Assembly: GCF_037126465.1 (NCBI RefSeq)
Contig: NC_088207.1
Location: 62,001-126,000 of the forward strand
DNA: 64,000 bases
From: Ornithodoros turicata
Taxonomy: Eukaryota; Arthropoda; Arachnida; Ixodida; Argasidae
Reading direction: 5' to 3'
The notes under the pieces were generated by a model. It saw only the letters and a list, made by a program, of their open reading frames with translations. It did no database searches and was not told the DNA's origin. Positions 10,244 through 22,699 of this stretch are shown piece after piece; the first letter of the stretch is position 1; every line of letters starts with the position of its first letter. Both the position numbers and the translations under genes were made by a program.

Positions 10244-12212
10244 CACTCTAAGAAAAAAGGGTTGAAAAGGGGTAGAAGCGCATCAGTTCTCCCCGACCTA
10301 TCTTCCCTCTACCGACAGCAGGTTGAAGTAGTGCTGTTTCTGCCCTTTTACTCAACTCTGTATCCCTAACAGTAGAACCACTGTGGCAATTTTATCACTA
10401 CTAAGGTTCAAGTAAATATTTCTTTTCTTTTTGTGTGTTTCATAGCAGGGTCACTAATGGAAGTGTAAATGGAGTCACTGAGGTGACGATAGCAGTTGAG
10501 GTTTACTAATCCTGCGCACCAAGGCGTTTGGTCCACCTTCGATGTCACTGTTCAAGAGATTAGCTAGAGCGACCAAACACAGAGTGTCTCCGCTTGCGCG
10601 GAATCGCTGATTGCGTAAAAGGGCTCAGCATAAAGACGAAAGCTGAAAGTTACAGACTGTGGGTTTGCACGTGGATATTGCTGCACCGAAGGCCATGCGT
10701 GCGGCCTAATGGCTATACTGAGTCGGTAATTCGCATCTCCGTGGTGGAGGGCGTTGTCGGTTCAGCTGCAATAATATGAACATAAGCAAGATGGAGGACA
10801 GAATCCGGTGAGTAATTTTGATATTCAACATTTTCCTTCTCGAGCGTCTTATATGCAGTGATCAGATGTGTTTTGCGCAGTGCGTGTTCGGCTTGATCGT
10901 CATGTTGTCTGACACTTTTTCAGCATCGTATGAAACTGCAATAACACCAAATGCGTTTGTGTAATACACGCAGGTCACCATGACAACTTTTGCACGGCAC
11001 CTTATCAGCGCCCGCCGGATGTGATTACAGGATCCACTTCGAAAATGAAGAATAGGGGCATATAACATACGGTGAGCCACTGTTTGATGGGAGAAGGTAC
11101 TCATCGCTGGAGTCTTGGTTTTTGGATGTTCTCTGTGTTATTTATTTATTTGGCTTGTGTGCACAGCCAGCCTTGTGTGTGCACTGATAGCCTTCTTTTT
11201 TCTGTATGCTCATTTCTGAGGGAATCACAACATGTTTCTGAGGAGTGAAACATGTACCGTTGTTATTATTTATCGCTTATCTTAAATGCTCTATTAATGC
11301 CATTTACATTTCAGTTGAATTCATCTATCCTGCCACGTGTTCCTCCGGGCAGATATTACACACCGAGCGGATATTCGTGTGTATTTAGAGTGACACAGTA
11401 GTATGAAACGTCAAGCCCTCAGAAGTCATCCCGATGCCCTTGATATGGTGAATCGATGTGGAATTTATGTGCGAGACAGTCCGTGCAAGTGCTGTGCAGT
11501 CTGATAGATGCAGCAATGAAGTCGTCTGTGTTGTGTCGTGTTTTCTTTCGTGTCTTCGTGCTCAGGCTTCTTCAATATAGATGTACTATTCGCATTGGTA
11601 AGCGCAAGTGCACAATTCCAATTGTGACGTGGTAATAAAATGCTGTGGCCAGTAACTGTTGTCTATATATTTTATCTCATCCACACAAATACTATACTTC
11701 AAGTTTTTCTCAAAAGGGCAGAAGTCCTTCCTGAAAGGCGGAGTAAATAGTTCCCTACAAGGTCTAAGTGCTCCGTCATTACGGGTAGAGATATGCCACC
11801 GGTAGGCACAGCGCCAATAATAGTAGAGATGCTTACCATTTCCGGTAAAACTTATCTTCCAATAAGGGAGAACAGTTATACTCACGGTAGAACTGCCTTC
11901 CGGGAATGGTAGAATATTTAGCGTCAAGATGGGGATATATTTGTCATCCTTGGGGTAGAGGTGTCTTCCACATGGATAGAAAAGATAGACCCCCAGAGGA
12001 ATAACAGTTAACCATGTAGGGGCAGAATTTTGCCACTAACAGGGTAGAATTCTCTTCACACTCAGGGGTAGAACTGTTCTACCAGTGTGGTAGAAATGAA
12101 GGGGTAGAAATGTCTCTACCCCTCACTTTCTACCCCAAAAGGGTTGAGAATGTGTAACAACACACTTCTATCCCAAAAGGTAGAAAATTACACCTTTTTT
12201 TTTCTTAGAGTG
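10244..12212. mobile_element. Element A: CACTCTAAG-ended, non-autonomous, with subterminal GGTAGAA arrays
   Basis: Inverted ends CACTCTAAGAAAAAA sit at both boundaries. A TG dinucleotide flanks each side (10242-10243 and 12213-12214), a candidate 2-bp target duplication. The right 500 bp (about 11700-12190) is packed with degenerate copies of a GGTAGAA/TTCTACC motif in both orientations; fewer lie in the left 150 bp. No transposase was recognised. CACTA-type (EnSpm/CMC) elements are known for CACT ends and such subterminal arrays. Confidence 0.8.
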
Positions 12213-12786
12213 TGGAAGGTCTCCCGGCTCCGAAGGTCTCCCTGCAGAACTCTATAAGTGCTTCTGGCGTACGCTCTCCGCTTTCAGCGTTATTCAATGG
12301 CTGCTTGGCGACGGCCTCCTCTGCCCGTCCATGCGAGAGGGTGTAGTAACGCTACTATACAAAGACTCGTCTAGGAAGCGGGACCCGAATATGTACCGGC
12401 CCGTTTTCCAACTTAATACGGACTACAAGATAGTTTCGACCGCAATTCTGCGTTCTTGTAGTTCCCTCCTGTCAGGTCTGTGCTGTTCCTGGACGGTCAA
12501 TCAACTTGCACACACAGGCCCTGCTTGACGCCATTTACTGGGCGCACAGCCGTCAGCGACCCCCGGTACTGGTGCCTTTTGACCAGAATAAGGTGTTTGA
12601 CAGGGTGCATCGTGGGTATATGTTCCGTGTGCTGGAGGTGGCTAGCTTCCCTCTGGTGCGCTGGATTAAGGCCGTATACAAAGATTCCTCTCCCGTTGTC
12701 GGCGTAAACGGGTGCGTTTCCGATAGGTTCCCCATCAAGACCGCTGTGCGGCAAGGCTGTCCTTTGTCCCCGGCGTTGTACGCTAT
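12213..12786 (+). pseudogene. Tx1-like LINE, piece 2 (RT palm)
   Basis: Piece 2 opens with GRSPGSEGLPAELYKCFW, then MREGVVTLLYKDSSRKRD, NMYRPVFQLNTDYKIVSTA, a frameshift near 12490, and FDQNKVFDRVHRGYMFRVL, VRQGCPLSPALYA. These are the fingers and palm of a Tx1-clade reverse transcriptase. The frame is cut after ALYA by element B and resumes at 15524 (IVFSPILETL). Confidence 0.85.
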
Positions 12787-15523
12787 CCCTAGTAAAAAAA
12801 ATAAAAAATAACAGCCTGGATCCACTGTGGAACCAGCCTGGAAAAGCCATTCCCGGCTGGCTGGCTAGGCTGGCCAAGGCTGTTTCCATGCTGGGTCCAG
12901 TGCTGTTTGAATTTCCATTCTGAGACCATCCAACTTCCATTCGGAAACCAGGATGGTTCCCTGCTGGAGATAAGCTGGAAATGGGATGTTCCAGCGAGTA
13001 CGCTGTGCTGTGGCAGATTCTTGGCTGTGAATGCTGTGAATATAATGTTGGCTTATATAAGCAAAGAAAAAGCCGAAATTGATTTCACAAATGTGTGCAA
13101 ATGCTTTATTTATACCCAAATATAATAAAATAAATAAATAAAATAGTAATAAAAATAAATAAATAAAATAACACATAAATAAATATCCAAAAGTGGGCAA
13201 GGTCATGCACAGAACACCACGTACATGACTAGATTGCAAAAAAAAAATACTGTTGATTGGCTTCACGCTGCGGGGTGGTGATGGTGGTGATGGTGAAAGG
13301 GCTTGCCGTTGTCGGCCTCACGTAGGTGGGCAAAGTCACGACTTACGCCCTGGGGGAATGTGCGTCCTGGGCCGACTTCTAAGGGAGACGAGACGTGAGC
13401 TTCCCGGCCTGTCAAACAGAAATTATAGCCATAATGCTCTCATCGTAAAATGCGACTACCCGCCATCGGTATCAACTCAGAATCTGCTTTGAACTGGGAA
13501 ACGTCGGTTGTCGTGTTGGCGCCTAAGGTACACCCTAGTAATTTAGGTGTTCCCTCCTAAATTTCACCTTCGCCGACCGAACAAAAATGTGAACGTCTTT
13601 ACATTTGTATAGTCGTGTGATCTGTTATGCATCTTGTTCCTGAACCCGTGCACGAGCTCTATTACGACAAAGGGTAAGCGGCGTGTGTAGTACGGTTGAT
13701 CCTCAAGTCCTAAATCTGAACCAACAGGTACAGTTGTGACCCGATACTTATCTATAGTTACCGGAACTGCCATCATGATGTGTCATTGTCCCTCTTGCAC
13801 GGCACAGATTTACTTTGTCGGTCAGCTAAATGAGAACGAGCGCCTGACAACCCAGTAAACCACAAACGTCTGTTAGACATACCAGAAAGATCCAAACGTC
13901 TAAGACATTTGGGATGTCTAGTAGACATCCGGATATGTCCAGCTAACGTGGAATGGATGTACTATGGATCGTCGGAAGCTCATCCATAACTGTATAAATG
14001 GATATCCTCTGGATGTAACAGCGGGACATTTGTCACATCCGGTGGACGTGCTTGTGAGGCATTGCGACGTCTAATATACGTCCAGTCGATGTTCCTACCG
14101 GATTAACATACGATAGTATAGACGTACGTTTACGAAACGTTGTTTCGATTATCAATTCAATAGTAATTTTTTCGTACAGCGCTAGAAGAAAGCGAATCTA
14201 TCTTGCGAGAACGTGAGAAATTGGAGAACAAGTAAAAGCAAGTTTTTTTTTTCATTTGTTCGCGTCCTGCTCTCTGCAAAGTATCTACGTAGCACTCTTC
14301 CACCAACACAAGAAACCTGTCAGTTTGACAGCTCCACTCAGCAGGTAACCTCATCATAGACAATAGCCTGAATTCCAAACACAATATTTGTTAGCAAGGA
14401 ATATCAGAAATGTTAGCGGGCAGTTTGACTCATTGCAGACGTACGAATTAATTGCAGAATCACATCCTCGTCATCGTTACTAACGTTTTCGGCCCCACTA
14501 TACTTAACAAACATCCCGCAACTATTGGTATTTTAGTATATGTTCCATCCAGTACGCCAATAGAGGCGACTGAGAAATGCCCAAGCCGTGTCGGGTGGGG
14601 TACGGCCACGGCTACGTCATTTGCGCTGTTCACCCGCACAAAATAGCAGAAAAAGTAGATTTGCAATCTGGTCTATATATTGTCGTTAATCCAGTAGGAA
14701 CATCGATAGGACGTATATTAGACGTCGCAATGCCTCACAAGCACGTCCATTCGATGTGCAAATCTCTAGCTGTTACATCCAGAAGATATCCATGTATACA
14801 GTTATGGATGAGCTTCTGACGGTCCATAGTACATCCATTCCACGTTAGCTGGACATATCCGGATGTCTACTAGATATCCAAGATATCCACGGTGTACCAT
14901 CCTCTAGATGTCCATTAGACGTTCGTGGTTTGCTGGGAAGTGACTGCACATGCATGTATCAAGCTTTGCATCAAATTGTGTGATATCACATTGTCGTCTT
15001 ATAGTGTTGCCACTGTTGCCACTATTTGTAGTATATTTGTTATCATACGTATAATGGGGTGTTCGTTATTCTTATTTAAAATATTTGAATTTATTGCTGA
15101 TTGTCACTTTGTTCATTTGTTAGCGTGTTTCCAGTTTCTGCTTTGTGCAACAATTTATCTTCTATAAGTTGCTTCTATTTGAGCGGAACCTCCTGTCTTG
15201 AAACACGGGTTCCACCAGAAGGTAGGCTGAAGTCCAAGCACTCCTACATCGGGACACGATGGACACATATTCCAGCTGGAGACCTGCTGCATATCCAGCC
15301 TTGTTCCAGCCTGTGTCCACTGTGGAACTCGTTCTAGACCATTCTTTATCCGGCTGGATGCAGGCTGTTTCTGGGACAAGCCCATTTCCAGGCTAGATCC
15401 AGTTAAATTCGAGGCTGGAACCATCCTGTTTCCAGGCTAGATCCAGTTATATTCCAGGCTGGAACCAGTCGAATAATCCAGCTGGAATTCCCACTGCATT
15501 TCCAGATGGAATTTTTACTAGGG
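12787..15523. mobile_element. Element B: CCCTAGTAAAAA-ended, with CCAGGCTGGA arrays, contains element C
   Basis: Inverted ends CCCTAGTAAAAA are flanked by AT on both sides (12785-12786, 15524-15525). Dropping B plus one AT restores the LINE reading frame across the site, so AT rather than TA looks like the duplication. Both ends (about 12815-12990 and 15190-15505) carry arrays of a degenerate CCAGCCTGGA/TCCAGGCTGGA motif in both orientations. An AATAA-rich simple repeat lies at about 13115-13190. No transposase ORF was recognised. Confidence 0.78.
13851..14937. mobile_element. Element C: CCCAGTAAACCAC-ended, about 250-bp inverted ends
   Basis: The left arm (13851 to about 14110) and right arm (about 14690-14937) are inverted copies. 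They share CCCAG[TC]AAACCAC ends and clusters of ggatgtc, ggacgt and agacat motifs. AA flanks both sides (13849-13850, 14938-14939). The middle contains no recognisable gene. It lies inside element B. Confidence 0.82.
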
Positions 15524-15638
15524 ATAGTCTTCAGTCCTATCCTAGAAACCTTAGCAACCTGCCTTCGACTTGTTATGTTTCCGTTGCCAGCCTCGTGGAA
15601 CCTTCCTCTGTTCACGTATGCAGATGACCTCTCCTTAA
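15524..15638 (+). pseudogene. Tx1-like LINE, piece 3 (RT active site)
   Basis: This short piece continues the palm (IVFSPILETLATCLRL) and carries the RT catalytic YADD near 15620. It stops at the TTAA used by element G. If G and one TTAA are removed the frame runs directly into piece 4. Confidence 0.85.
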
Positions 15639-16181
15639 AGGGACCGAAAAGTGAATATAAACCTATCGAAACTTTATGTTCAGCGAAAAGCGTGAACCTT
15701 CAAAAGTTCAAATATCGAAGAACTCCGCTGAAATCGCTGTAGTTTTTCTGTAATCGAATTTTCCATAATTGCATGTCCAGGGACCTAGTAAGAAACCGGG
15801 CAATTGCATGACCCCGCGCCATCTGTCGAGGAACGCATGTAATACGCGCACTTCCGGGCGCTAATCCGGCGAAAACGAGAATAGCAGTGAGCATTTGTGA
15901 CAAATTTCTACGTCTAGAATGTCGAGCCTCTTGATCATGAGTGCGTTGTAATTCCGCATTCGAGAACTGCCGCTCACACAGAACTGTGGTTCGTGCGTTA
16001 GAGTGCTGGAAAGTGTGTTCTTCGCAGCAGAAGATTCCTCGTCCAGAGATTAATCGAAGTCACATTTGTCCTCAGCAGTAGCTCACCGTGCCGTGAACAT
16101 GGACTGCTTTGTAAAATTTCCATGTATCAGGGAGAAGCACTTGTGTAAGCCGCAACAAGCGCTGTTTTTTTCGTCGTGCAG

Positions 16182-16608
16182 GTGTTCATGTGTGAAATGC
16201 AAACCGACGGATACTACGGATGGATACTACGGTTTTTGCTGCCGAGAGGTAGAGAGTGCGTGTGAAAAGCAGACAGACAATTGCATCAGAATTAACGAAT
16301 AGTTCGAAATACTGTGCCTTGACAATGAAGTACTGCAAGTGTCTTTTACATATATCCGAGAAACCGAAGATGATGGCAACATACACGGCAGCGCCGTGTG
16401 GTCCTTACGCGCTACTTGAATGGCAAACTGGACGGAAAACCCTTATTTCTGCAGGAAATTCCGTTATATCACCTGTCGGCCATTCACAAGATGGATATGG
16501 GGTGCTCCGAGAAAATACAATAGAAAGTACTCCACTGGATCTCGGTCTGCGTCATGCATGCTATTAGGGATGCTTTCCCATCAGTGCGCTGACTTGTAGA
16601 AATGTTGA
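16182..16608 (+). pseudogene. P2RX7_C-type zinc-domain gene, broken
   Basis: The translated sequence resembles the cysteine-rich intracellular ballast domain of P2X7 receptors, a zinc-binding fold also found in many stand-alone invertebrate proteins. What is visible: CSCVKCKPTD, then FCCREVESACEKQ, DNC, CLDNEVLQVSF, RKFRYITCRPFTRWIWG and, at the end, a block rich in Cys and Met. The order and spacing match the family (CC-E, CLD-VL, YR-F-RW-WG). Two in-frame stops, TAG near 16301 and TGA near 16417, interrupt it. A pyrimidine tract ending in GCAG at 16181 could be a splice acceptor, so upstream exons may exist. The function is unknown and it is not a receptor: no transmembrane P2X part is present. 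Confidence 0.7.
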
Positions 16609-17942
16609 TGTCAGCATATTTTCATTTCTTGTTTGCTGCAAGTTTTTCTCGTTTGCATTTTCTTTGCTGTCACGGCATATTATAATTACTAGTTTGTTTC
16701 TGGAGGGTTAAGTAACCTGTGGGCATAGATGTATTTGTAGGTTATACTCATATATCTCAATTGTATATGTGAGGAGCAAGTAAGGTAATTTTCATCAGTG
16801 TCATTCAGCTGAACTGTGATCATAACCTTTTAGTATACTTCTTAGTGACTACGTTTCCAAATGTCAATTAATACTTGAACTAACATTGGGATTTAACACT
16901 TAACTCTGTTTTGCTAAACGGAGTAACTGATTCATTATGACGTCACCAACTAACATTTGTAAAGGAGGACCCGAGGGCTGGCTTCAAGTATTATTAACCC
17001 TTGATCTCGGTTCAAAGTTAACCATGCACCATTGGTGTTCATAGTACTCCAAAATGGCTAAATAATTTATAGCATAAGTTATCTGTTACTGTAATTGAGA
17101 TGTACTTTTGTAAAGTACTTTTGACAGCCCTGCAAATTGAAACTGGCTTCAGTGTACACTACAAATGCATCGTAACGTTTAATTGAAATATAAGAGCAGA
17201 AGCAACATTTTGTCACAACTCAAACTATCTCTCTCTTTTTTATTGCCCAGAGATTTAGGAAAAAGAGTAGGACTTCCTGCCCTCTGATGTTTCGACGTAC
17301 TTGATAGAGTTGTAACACCTGCAACAAAATAAACCAGAGAAGGATAAACAGTTTTGTCTTTCCCTTTTGAATTTAACAAGCTAGTTATATTTTACCATTT
17401 GTGCACTTTTGTATTCTCTGTTGGTGAAAAGACTGCAGGGACAATAATGCTGCAGATCCAACAGTGACCTGTCATCTTGATGAGGATGAGAACTTTTCTT
17501 CATGCATGCTAAGTGAGACGAAAGAAAAGTACTTATATTGAAGGATGTACAAAAACAGTCAATCTCCGTCGACTAAAATTTTATACATGTGGATGTTACC
17601 AAATCGTGTAGTTTCCATCCAAAGGTAGGACTAGCAACGTTGTTTGGTTGTTGTTGGTAGGTTATTGGCATGTTGATGTGCTATACCGTTATGGAACATC
17701 AATATAGATAGAGGCAAACACAGTAGACAGCGTGATGGCTGCAAACTCTCAAGTGAAGATTTATTCAACAGAACAAGAACATGAAAGCATGAGTAGAAAA
17801 GGCAGTGCCCATGCAATGCATGGAGAACCACATTAATCTCTGAGAAGATAGGATGGGGAGAGCAATAAAGAAACATGACGGTTGTGCCTGAGATAGGGGA
17901 ACTCCACAAATTTAAGACCAATATGATGTGGTAAGCTTGCAT
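16609..17942. other. Non-coding interior of element G
   Basis: AT-rich sequence with only short ORFs in every frame. Possible 3' UTR of the P2RX7_C-type gene. I see no transposase motif. Confidence 0.4.
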
Positions 17943-18841
17943 CCCTTAGAAAAATGTTTAACTAGATCCTATAGTTGTTGTATAGAAATGCCTAGATAAA
18001 GCAGATTGAATTTCTATAGGAATACTATACAGTTTTTATGTACTCTTAAATATATTTTCTATAGATAATTGGTGACTGGTTTCTATAGAATCTGGATACA
18101 GGCGGGTGGATACAAATCCTATACAAAGCAGTTAGGAACTGTAAAGAAACTGAATAGAGATTGTATTGAGTAGCTGTCCGAATTTTATACATTTCTTGTT
18201 CGATGTATATACGGCACGTATACGTTGTCTTTATTTGTGATGCTTGGTGTTTGACTACATAGCCCTGAGGAACATGCAACAGTGACGAGGTTGTAAGGTA
18301 AAACACACTCAGATTTATTTGCATTTTATGTACAAAATCACTGTTGTGAGTCACTCAGCTCAAGCAGCATAGAGGCGAGGCTCCTCTTTATAGCAGCAAC
18401 TGATGCCCCATACTTACTGGACGTGTAGTCTGGTAGTCTACGTAATGTGAGAAAATACATTTCGATAGGGGATATGTCTCTATACAGAATGGATACAGAA
18501 TATATACATTCTGGATTCAGGTGTCTCCACGGAAAATAAATTAATTTGATAGCTGCAGAGCCTGTTACTGATAGTGCGCAGGTATCTAGCTACATAATGG
18601 TGAGAAAATATATGTTTCATGGAGGATTTATCTCTATAAATAATGGATACAGAATATATACATACTGTATTCATATGTTTCTATAGAAAACATACAGAGC
18701 CCACTAGTTAAGCTCTCTATATAGAACCAGTTCAGTAGAACCATGCAGTTTCTATCTACAAGATAGACACTGGATACGCTAGATAGGCATTCTATAAAAC
18801 CCCTATAGAAAGTAGAAATTCATTTTTGATTTTTGTAAGGG
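17943..18841. mobile_element. Element D: CCCTTA-ended MITE with TTCTATAGAA arrays, 899 bp
   Basis: The ends read CCCTTAGAAAAAT on the left and the complement of CCCTTACAAAAAT on the right, flanked by AT (17941-17942, 18842-18843). The first 200 and last 370 bp are filled with variants of ctatagaa and ggatacag. The ends resemble those of element B (CCCTAGTAAAAAT) although the internal motif differs. Confidence 0.75.
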
Positions 18842-18843
18842 AT

Positions 18844-19662
18844 GGTTCACTGCAGCAGTGACACACACTCAACAATTCCTGTAGTAGGGCTTAAAAGACA
18901 ATGAACTTTCACTGTTTCAATGGTCATTCAAGCGTAGAGGATGCATCACTAGAAAATTAATTAGCGTTCCTTAGTCATATAACTACACCTCTTCACACAG
19001 GAAGTATTCTTCTACCATTCAAACCAGCTAGCAGTTCTCATCGGTTTCTTCTCCTACTGTTGACATCGTACTAATGTTCTGCACCTGTGCAAAGACTCCA
19101 TAAATGTCACGAAGTCTGCAACACCTAACAAATCTACTGCTTCCGTATCTGGACTTTGCATACCTGCTTTCAGCTATTTCTGTCGTGTCAACTTGAGTGC
19201 CTGGATCACACAACACGTAGCAGTCCGGCGCCACTGGAAGGCCCCTAAAATCAAATTTGTTGATGTTGACAATATTGAGTGCGGGACAAGTAAAATAACA
19301 TAAGTTAAATGGAATACGTCATCGTTATATTATAATTTATACATCTGTGACGCCTGTACATACCTAAAGAGTTGTGTTGAACTAGCCACCTCGGTGAAGC
19401 AAAATCACTGGTTACTGAACGGCAGTTTGCTTCGGACGCCTTCGCAATTCGCCGTCTACGGCATCTTCTTCGTAGTCATCGGCAGCAAAATAAGCTCAGC
19501 ACACACGCCACGACTGTTGCATCTAATAGCCGAGTGTTTCGAACCACATTCGTTCTCGCGCTCTCTCCTCTTGTGGCAGAAAACGAAGATGAACGAACAT
19601 GATTTTTCCATCCCCGAACACCAAAACTACACCAGGTATATGTAGCTATCCTGAATACGTGA
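18844..19662. other. Element G interior, possible minus-strand exon
   Basis: There is no convincing gene. On the minus strand an open stretch from about 19239 to 19162 is preceded by TTTTAG and followed by GTATGC, so it could be an exon (PDCYVLCDPGTQVDTTEIAE). I do not recognise the peptide. The CGTGA at 19658-19662 is the target duplication of LTR1. Confidence 0.3.
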
Positions 19663-19756
19663 TGTAAGACTTCACAGTCCTATCTCTTCTTAAAACCCTA
19701 GAATGAGGCTCGTGCCCCATTCCTCTTCCTCTTTATTCACGTGTCGGCACCTTACA
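19663..19756 (-). repeat. LTR1 3' LTR (94 bp)
   Basis: Direct repeat partner of 31462-31555; the two differ at one base (cacGtg against cacCtg). On the minus strand it contains AATAAA. Confidence 0.93.
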
Positions 19757-22699
19757 TAGGCCACGGGGTGCTGGTTTCGTCCCTCCTGGGATGATATTTG
19801 CATATATTGCAGATTGTGGCTATGTGCATGTGACCATCAGGAGTGACATAACCAATGGTCTTAAGTATGCCTTGTTTCGATGCCGTTTGGGTAACAGTGT
19901 ATGGGCCTTGTGGCGTAGTTCTCATCCTTGGTAGGCGCCTCTGTACTAGGATAAGATCGCCGAGTTTGATGTCCGGGATGCGATTGCTGTGACGACGGTC
20001 GAAGTGTAGCTGCATAGTTAGCCTGTACTTGTTGATCTGATCCAAGTTGTTGCGCTTCTCGGTTAGAATGATTGTATCACTGATGCCTAAATCCTGATCA
20101 GCATGGAGAATACGTGAGCGGCCATGTAGAGCAAAGTAGGGAGAGCACCCTATAGCTTGGTTGGGGGAACGATTACGATGATGCGTTGCAGCTTCCAAAC
20201 ATGGTTTCCAACCACAGGGAAAATCAGGATACATGTGTATAAACTGCTTGATATCGCGGATAGCACGCTCAGCCATTCCGTTTGCCGCAGGGTGGTAGGG
20301 AGCTGTGAACTTCAACTGGATATGTCGTTCTTGGGCCCATGTGGCAAGACGCTTGCTTGTGAACGCAGGTCCATTGTCACAGATGATGGTCTTAGTGCTT
20401 GTGAAGATATCCCGTTCCAGCATGGCAATTACGCTCATGGTATCTTCCCCCCCTGGCCGTGTGTTAATTACTCGAGTGTGTTCATCGATGGCAACCAGAA
20501 ATGATTGGGTTTTCCTGATGCCCTCAGACTTTTTACGTAATTCAGCAAAGTCGAGGTGTATGACTTCGAATGGTACTGATGAATGGTGAGGCAACGTCAT
20601 GCGATCAGCTCTTTGACGAAACTTGAGTTTGTTTCTTTGACACAAGTCACAAGAACGAACATAGTTTCTGACGTCTTGCTTCATACGTGGCCATGTGAAA
20701 CGTTGACATATCTTGCGATAAGTTGTTGAGATGCCGTCATGGCCACCAGACTCTGGGCTGTCATGGTAGAGGTAGAGAACTCTGTTTATCATGGTTGAAG
20801 GAACTTCGTACCTGCCTTCCTTGAGGATTATCGGCTGAGTGCCTTCCCATATTGGTGAATCGGAAAAAAATTGCGGCGGTGAGATGCTCGGGCCCAAGGC
20901 GAGACATAGCATCAGCGTCTGTGAGGACCTTTCCTGGCTTGTAGTGGATCTTCATATCAAATTGCTGGAGCTCTGAGGACCATCTTGCAAGGCGTCCCTT
21001 GATGTCGGCAGATGTGGGGATGTGTGTCACGGGTTGGTGATCTGTGAACAAGTTGAACGTCCTTCCATCAAGGAAGGTACGGAAGTACCTAACGGCTTTT
21101 ACAACAGGGAGAAGTTCTTTCTCTGTTGTACTATAATTGAGTTCCGTGTCGTTGAAGGTGTATGAGTAGTACCTTATAGCTGTCATTTGTTGGGCGGCGG
21201 GTTTCATCACGTCACGCTGGTATAATACAGCGCCCGTTCCAAAGTGGGAGGCATCGGTACGCAGCTCAAATGGTAACTTGAAATCTGGTAGTGTCAAGAT
21301 GGGGTTGGAAGTGATTGCTGCAAGAATGTCTTGATAAGCAGCTTCGCATTGCGTAGTCCAGTGGAAGCGAACGTCCTTGCGAAGTAAAGCCGTTAGACTT
21401 CTTGTTCTTGCGGCGTAATCCTGGACGAACGCACGAAAGTGGCCAGCCAGTCCAAGGAACACACGCAGGGAGTGTACATCGTAAGGCTTCGTCATGTGCT
21501 TGATCTTCTCCACAGATTCCTCTAGTTGTTTTGGTCATGCCGTCAATTCGCCTGCCCAGGAAAACAACACTAGAGCTGAACCAAACGCTCTTCTTAATGT
21601 TGATTTGGAGGTTGGCATTACTGAGTGCTTGTAGTACCATATGGAGATGATGGTAATGTTCCTCTGTTGATCTCGAATAGACTAGAATATCGTCTATGTA
21701 GACATGCACGAACTTGCCAATAAATGGTTGGAGTACAGATGTCATCATTTTTTGGAACCACGCAGAGGAATTTTTCCACCCGAATGGTAGACGATTGTAC
21801 TCGTATAAGTCAAACGGTGTGACAAAGGCCGTGTACTTTTTTGTTTCCTCTGTTAAAGGGATTTGCCAAAATCCTTTGCAGAGATCGATGCAAGAAAAGG
21901 TTGTGCTCCCACCTGTTTGGTTGATAATATCATCCACATGGGGCATGGGAAACGGAAAAAAGTCGGTCTGACGGTTTAAGAGCCTATAGTCGGTGCACAA
22001 CCGAAACGGGCCATCGGCTTTGGGGACAATAGTTATGGGTGAGGCAAATGATGATGTTGATGGACAAATTATGTCTGCGTCGAGCATAGCCTGGAGTTCT
22101 TGCTGTAGCCAGTTCTTTTTGTCAAGTGATAAGTTATAAGGTTTTCGCCGAATAGGTGTGGTGTCCCGGATTGTAAACGGAACCTCCAGCGCCGTGGTCG
22201 GTGAAGGGAATCCAGTGCCCGGTATCAAATCTGGGTAGAGGCTGTGTACGTCAAAGTCTCTCGGAACAGCAGCAGGAGCAGCGGAAATCTGTAGTGAAGC
22301 GTGAATACGGTCATCTGCAGTAGAGACTGTATCGTCCCAATAGATATTGAGTTTTAGGCGTTTAATATCTGGTCGTGAGAGTAGCACGTCATAGTCCACA
22401 TCAGAAATGACCAGAGCGTTTGTGGTGATAGTTTCGTTGGAAAGCCGCAGGGATACCTTACTCCACCGACTGAATATCTTAGAAGTGCCATCGAACCCTT
22501 TGACACATACAGTTCTCCCTTCATACACGTCCTCTGGAGACAGAACGCGAGTGTTGACGAAAGTGTTTGAGGATCCACTGTCTATAAGGGCACGTGCAAG
22601 GATGTCGTTGACACGTACATCGATGTAAATGAGTTTCGTGGATACAAGGTAAACAGCTTCATATTGTGTCTTTGGGTGGAAACCAGCACCCTTTTTCAC
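19752..22699 (-). pseudogene. LTR1 Pol: protease, RT, RNase H, integrase, frameshifted twice
   Basis: The first segment (22699 down to about 21530) overlaps the end of gag in another frame, so a ribosomal frameshift was probably used. It has an aspartic protease (ALIDSGSSNTFV) and RT with CIDLCKGFWQIPL, RLPFGWKNSSAWF and the YIDD catalytic box. A one-base shift near 21530 leads into RNase H (21513 to about 20870; ELRTDASHFGTGAVL, STTEKELLPVV, FTDHQPVTH). A second shift, in an A-run near 20865, leads into integrase, which has the H2C2 finger (HDSPESGGHDG, CDLCQR) and a catalytic core with HLDF, CDNGPAF and AERAIRD. A chromodomain was not seen. The second break lies in a homopolymer and could be a sequencing error. 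Confidence 0.88.

Noticed and set aside
11700..12190. Regularly repeated GGTAGAA motif resembling a CRISPR-like array
   Set aside because: Spacing and motif are degenerate, both orientations occur, and the array sits just inside a transposon end in a eukaryotic genome.
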